Shown: in pieces, positions 30,934 through 31,943 of the stretch
Layout of the letters: each line of letters starts with the position of its first letter
Numbering within the stretch: the first letter of the stretch is position 1
From: Palsa-461 sp040414865
Lineage (GTDB): Bacteria > Actinomycetota > Acidimicrobiia > Acidimicrobiales > RAAP-2
Length of the DNA: 31,943 bases
Direction of reading: 5' to 3'
Assembly: GCA_040414865.1 (NCBI GenBank)
Contig: JBEDUR010000041.1
Location: forward strand, 1-31,943
Position numbers and translations under genes: made by a program
The notes under the pieces: model-generated
The model's input: only the letters and a program-made list of their open reading frames with translations
Databases searched by the model: none
What the model was told of the DNA's origin: nothing

Positions 30934-30946
30934 CCGGCACTGCCGG
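30934..30946. terminator. Short inverted repeat between convergent genes, possible terminator
   Basis: CCGGCACTGCCGG is a 13-base inverted repeat located 12 bases after the dGTPase-like stop codon and 70 bases before the SDR stop codon, in a convergent gap. There is no T-run on either strand. Confidence 0.3.
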
Positions 30947-31015
30947 CTTGTACCTCAAGGCAAAGGGGTCGCCTGAACTCTGAAGGGCGCGCTCCACCGA
31001 TGCCCTCGATCCGGC

Positions 31016-31813
31016 TCAGCCCTGCCCGAGGACCAGCGCGTGGCGCCATTCGAAGGCTGACTGAGCCATGTCGCGATGGGTGAGCACGTACAGCCGGCCC
31101 CCCACGATGGCGTCGAGCACGGCGCCGGCTACCTGCTCGGGCGGGATGCCGGTTGCGATCAGGCGGGAAAGCCAGTCCGTGGATCCGTCGGTGACCCGAC
31201 GGGCCACCTCTGGCATGTTGCGCTCGGATACATCGATCTGGGTCTTGACGAACCCCGGGCAGACCACCGAGACCCCGACCTTGGAGCCTGACGTCGAGAG
31301 CTCCTGGGCCAGCGACTCGCTCAGTCCGACCACGGCGAACTTGGTGGTGCAGTAGACGCCGAGGGCCCCGGCCCCCTGGAGGCCGGCCATCGAGGCGGTG
31401 TTCACCACATGGCCCTCGTCCTGGGCCATGAGGGTCGGCAAGAACACGTTGCACCCGTTGATCACGCCAAAGAGGTTGACGCCGACCACCCACTGCCACA
31501 CTTCGATCGGACTCTTGACGATCGAGTAGCCGACCACGCCGGCGTTGTTGCAGACGACGTGCACCCCGCCGAAGGCCTCGAGCGTCGCGTCGTGGAGACG
31601 GACCACCGAGCTGTGGTCGGCGACATCGGTCACGACTCCCCTGACCTCGGTGCCCGATTCGGCCAGCGTGGCGACGGCAGCGTCCAGCGCGGGCTCCTCC
31701 ACGTCGGCCAGGACGATCCGCATGCCTTCCCCGGCGAAGCGTCGGGCCATGGCCAGTCCGATCCCGCTCGCTCCGCCGGTGACCACCGCGACCTTGCCTG
31801 AGAGCTCTTGCAC
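31016..31813 (-). CDS. Short-chain dehydrogenase/reductase (SDR)
   Basis: A 265-residue classical SDR oxidoreductase. The cofactor motif is TGGASGIG (12-19) with an acidic Asp37 after the second strand (LADVEE), which favours NAD over NADP. The CNNAG motif is at 88-92 and the catalytic Ser141, Tyr154 and Lys158 are all present (YCTTK). The GTG start follows AAGGGTGG; a longer frame upstream is non-homologous. The C-terminal part (after about residue 190) is typical of the cis-diol/alcohol dehydrogenase-like SDRs. The substrate is unknown. It lies 25 bases after the end of the partial gene to its right, probably in the same transcript. Confidence 0.92.
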   Translation of the reverse strand: MQELSGKVAVVTGGASGIGLAMARRFAGEGMRIVLADVEEPALDAAVATLAESGTEVRGVVTDVADHSSVVRLHDATLEAFGGVHVVCNNAGVVGYSIVKSPIEVWQWVVGVNLFGVINGCNVFLPTLMAQDEGHVVNTASMAGLQGAGALGVYCTTKFAVVGLSESLAQELSTSGSKVGVSVVCPGFVKTQIDVSERNMPEVARRVTDGSTDWLSRLIATGIPPEQVAGAVLDAIVGGRLYVLTHRDMAQSAFEWRHALVLGQG

Positions 31814-31838
31814 CCGACCACCCTTACTTGTCTTCGGT

Positions 31839-31943
31839 TCAGCGGAGTGACAGCTCGCGACGGTAGACGCGCGCCGGACCCAGCGCGGCCAGACGCTCGG
31901 CCACCGCACCGAACGCCGCCGAGGCCTCCGAGTCGGGATCGGT
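31839..31943 (-). CDS. C-terminus of a truncated CDS (possibly Mrp/NBP35-type ATPase)
   Basis: The last 34 codons of a minus-strand gene run off the right edge of the window. The frame is open to the edge with strong third-position GC and ends DPDSEASAAFGAVAERLAALGPARVYRRELSLR in two recognisable halves: a DPDSEAS segment and an arginine-rich tail. The DPDS..A..F..vA pattern recalls the end of Mrp/ApbC iron-sulfur carrier ATPases, but the fragment is too short to be sure. Confidence 0.55.
   Translation of the reverse strand, partial: TDPDSEASAAFGAVAERLAALGPARVYRRELSLR

Overview
The window is chromosomal DNA of a high-GC actinobacterium. A WhiB regulator, a DUF3107 protein, a PdtaS-type kinase, a coenzyme F420 enzyme and the MSMEG_4193/DUF3090/SCO1664 gene trio all point to Actinobacteria. 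The mix (F420 enzyme, paired ETF subunits, no mycolic-acid or sporulation genes) fits class Acidimicrobiia best, but that assignment is inference. Most of the window is dense core-genome coding sequence with one-base or GTGA overlaps. The first ~3.4 kb is different: base composition is visibly lower in GC, genes are sparse, and the genes are an orphan solute-binding protein, a small membrane protein and doubtful small ORFs.

Layout, left to right. 1-3438: sparse accessory-like region. 3439-8788: an alpha/beta hydrolase, argS on the minus strand, and acnA divergent from argS. 8789-10818: a DEAD-box helicase followed by a PIG-L deacetylase (minus). 11289-13589: an MFS exporter and an Fpg/Nei DNA glycosylase (plus), convergent with a Bcp peroxiredoxin (13606-14076, minus). 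14256-16327: a 5'-3' exonuclease-fold protein and an FrhB-type F420 oxidoreductase. 16324-18976: a family 5 uracil-DNA glycosylase diverging from the phosphomutase-like / DUF3090 / PI-kinase-like trio. 18998-21599: an MBOAT plus SGNH O-acyltransferase pair. 21701-23436: etfB-etfA. 23453-24175: GDPD. 24359-30921: whiB, convergent with a minus-strand block of PHP-pdtaS and DUF3107-ArsA-ArsA, then a dGTPase-like gene. 31016-31943: an SDR dehydrogenase and the C-terminus of a further gene.

The most interesting parts are: (1) the translationally coupled phosphatase-like / DUF3090 / kinase-like trio, a conserved actinobacterial module that I know of no function for, here separated from a DNA-repair gene by a 24-bp bidirectional and apparently leaderless promoter; (2) a perfect CRP-type palindrome just upstream of whiB, beside a pdtaS homologue, reproducing the mycobacterial whiB1-pdtaS gene order and its cAMP-receptor control; (3) two ArsA/Get3-like ATPases with asymmetric P-loops; (4) a glycosylase with half of its zinc ligands substituted. 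No rRNA, tRNA, CRISPR array, insertion sequence or prophage gene was found.
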